DNA from: Bacillota bacterium
Lineage (GTDB): Bacteria; Bacillota; Clostridia; Lachnospirales; Lachnospiraceae
Direction: 5' to 3'
DNA length: 64,000 bases
Assembly: GCA_023395555.1 (NCBI GenBank)
Contig: JAEWYQ010000070.1
Location: 120,084 to 184,083 of the forward strand
Position numbers and translations under genes: made by a program. How positions within the stretch are numbered: the first letter of the stretch is position 1; the number at the start of each line of letters is the position of its first letter. The notes below the pieces were generated by a model. That model was not told the DNA's origin. It saw only the letters and a program-made list of their open reading frames with translations, and did not search any database. Positions 63,718 to 64,000 of the stretch are shown piece after piece.

Positions 63718-64000
63718 ATCCCTCCCTTCAGCATTTCATGGTCAACCACATACCTTACCATATGCTCATCGATCAGCCTCTTATTCTGCTGTGAGGCATA
63801 CATCAGGCTCTTCTCGGCAATCCGGTTGATACTGCGGGGAATCCCGGTGAATTCCTTATGGACTTCATCATAAGCTTTGTCGGTAAAGATATCTTCCCTT
63901 CCGGCAGCATAGGTCAAGTGGGAGCGTATATACCGCTCCGTCTCAGACCTGTCTAGATGGGGAAGGACACAGTTGATGTCAATCCGCTGTCTCACGGCAG
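63714..64000 (-). CDS. ExeA-type AAA ATPase, C-terminal part (continues past window)
   Basis: About 95 codons of open frame continue off the right edge. VRQRIDINCVLPHLDRSETE, YIRSHLTYAAGREDIFTDKA, EVHKEFTGIPRSINRIAEKS fit the C-terminal lid domain of ExeA/TniB/IstB-like ATPases that serve as transposition helpers (sensor-2 arginine in GIPRSINR). The Walker motifs would lie outside the window. The small cargo gene follows with a four-base overlap. Confidence 0.75.
   Translation of the reverse strand, partial: AVRQRIDINCVLPHLDRSETERYIRSHLTYAAGREDIFTDKAYDEVHKEFTGIPRSINRIAEKSLMYASQQNKRLIDEHMVRYVVDHEMLKGGM

Larger units (their letters stand above)
63227..64000. mobile_element. Left end of a transposon with ExeA-type ATPase (continues past window)
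   Basis: Terminal repeats (63244-63310), a frameshifted cargo gene and an ExeA-type ATPase gene reading inward from the right suggest one element. The transposase gene and the other end would lie to the right of 64000. Exact left terminus is inferred from the TG start and repeat positions. Confidence 0.5.

Overview
The window looks like a chromosomal segment of an anaerobic Gram-positive Clostridia, most likely a Lachnospiraceae member. The grounds are GTP-type PEP carboxykinase, a T-box upstream of metG, AGGAGG-type ribosome sites, TTGACA/TATAAT promoters, BlaI/BlaR1-type regulation, heterodimeric ABC exporters, and DUF885, DUF4846, DUF3791 and DUF3990 proteins. I saw no rRNA, tRNA, CRISPR array or phage structural genes. 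The window opens inside a DUF885 gene and closes inside a mobile element.

Layout. 1-13 kb: end of a DUF885 protein, pckG, a serine hydrolase with two ABC exporter half-transporters, metG with its T-box leader and an odd tandem repeat grown from its own 3' end, a three-gene DUF3990/DUF3791 cassette, an AraC regulator and the wreck of a sugar-uptake locus. 13-24 kb: a BlaI/M56 sensor pair, a DUF4846-CapA fusion lipoprotein, galE, a nuclease-fold candidate, an S1-domain protein and a small alarmone synthetase with a membrane coiled-coil partner. 24-32 kb: a heterodimeric ABC exporter behind a promoter, leader peptide and terminator (attenuator layout), then a tyrosine recombinase flanked by inverted palindromic 23-bp sites (a candidate self-flipping segment), then a chemoreceptor preceded by an overlapping 40-codon ORF.

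32-50.5 kb: a minus-strand peptidoglycan-recycling locus in two transcription units. The first (promoter near 50.53 kb) encodes MurQ, AnmK, a GNAT protein, NagZ, a BadF-type amino-sugar kinase, NamZ (DUF1343), a ROK kinase and a GH4 enzyme. The second (promoter near 41.3 kb) encodes an Opp-type ABC importer (two permeases, two ATPases), a small membrane protein, a PIG-L deacetylase, the solute-binding lipoprotein, a MurR/RpiR regulator and a serine hydrolase. Together they suggest import of muropeptides or wall disaccharides through an oligopeptide-type ABC transporter rather than a PTS, intracellular cleavage from both ends, phosphorylation, and MurQ lactyl-ether cleavage.

50.5-64 kb: an ABC exporter/LytTR/DUF3021 operon with upstream 21-bp direct repeats, a decayed gene, an OmpR-type two-component system, fsa-tkt of the non-oxidative pentose phosphate pathway, a GGDEF-EAL protein with a ruined GGDEF motif, a stand-alone SMC/RecF-like ATPase, and the end of a transposon (transposase-site-like repeats, a frameshifted cargo gene and an ExeA-type ATPase) that seems to have cut a small gene.
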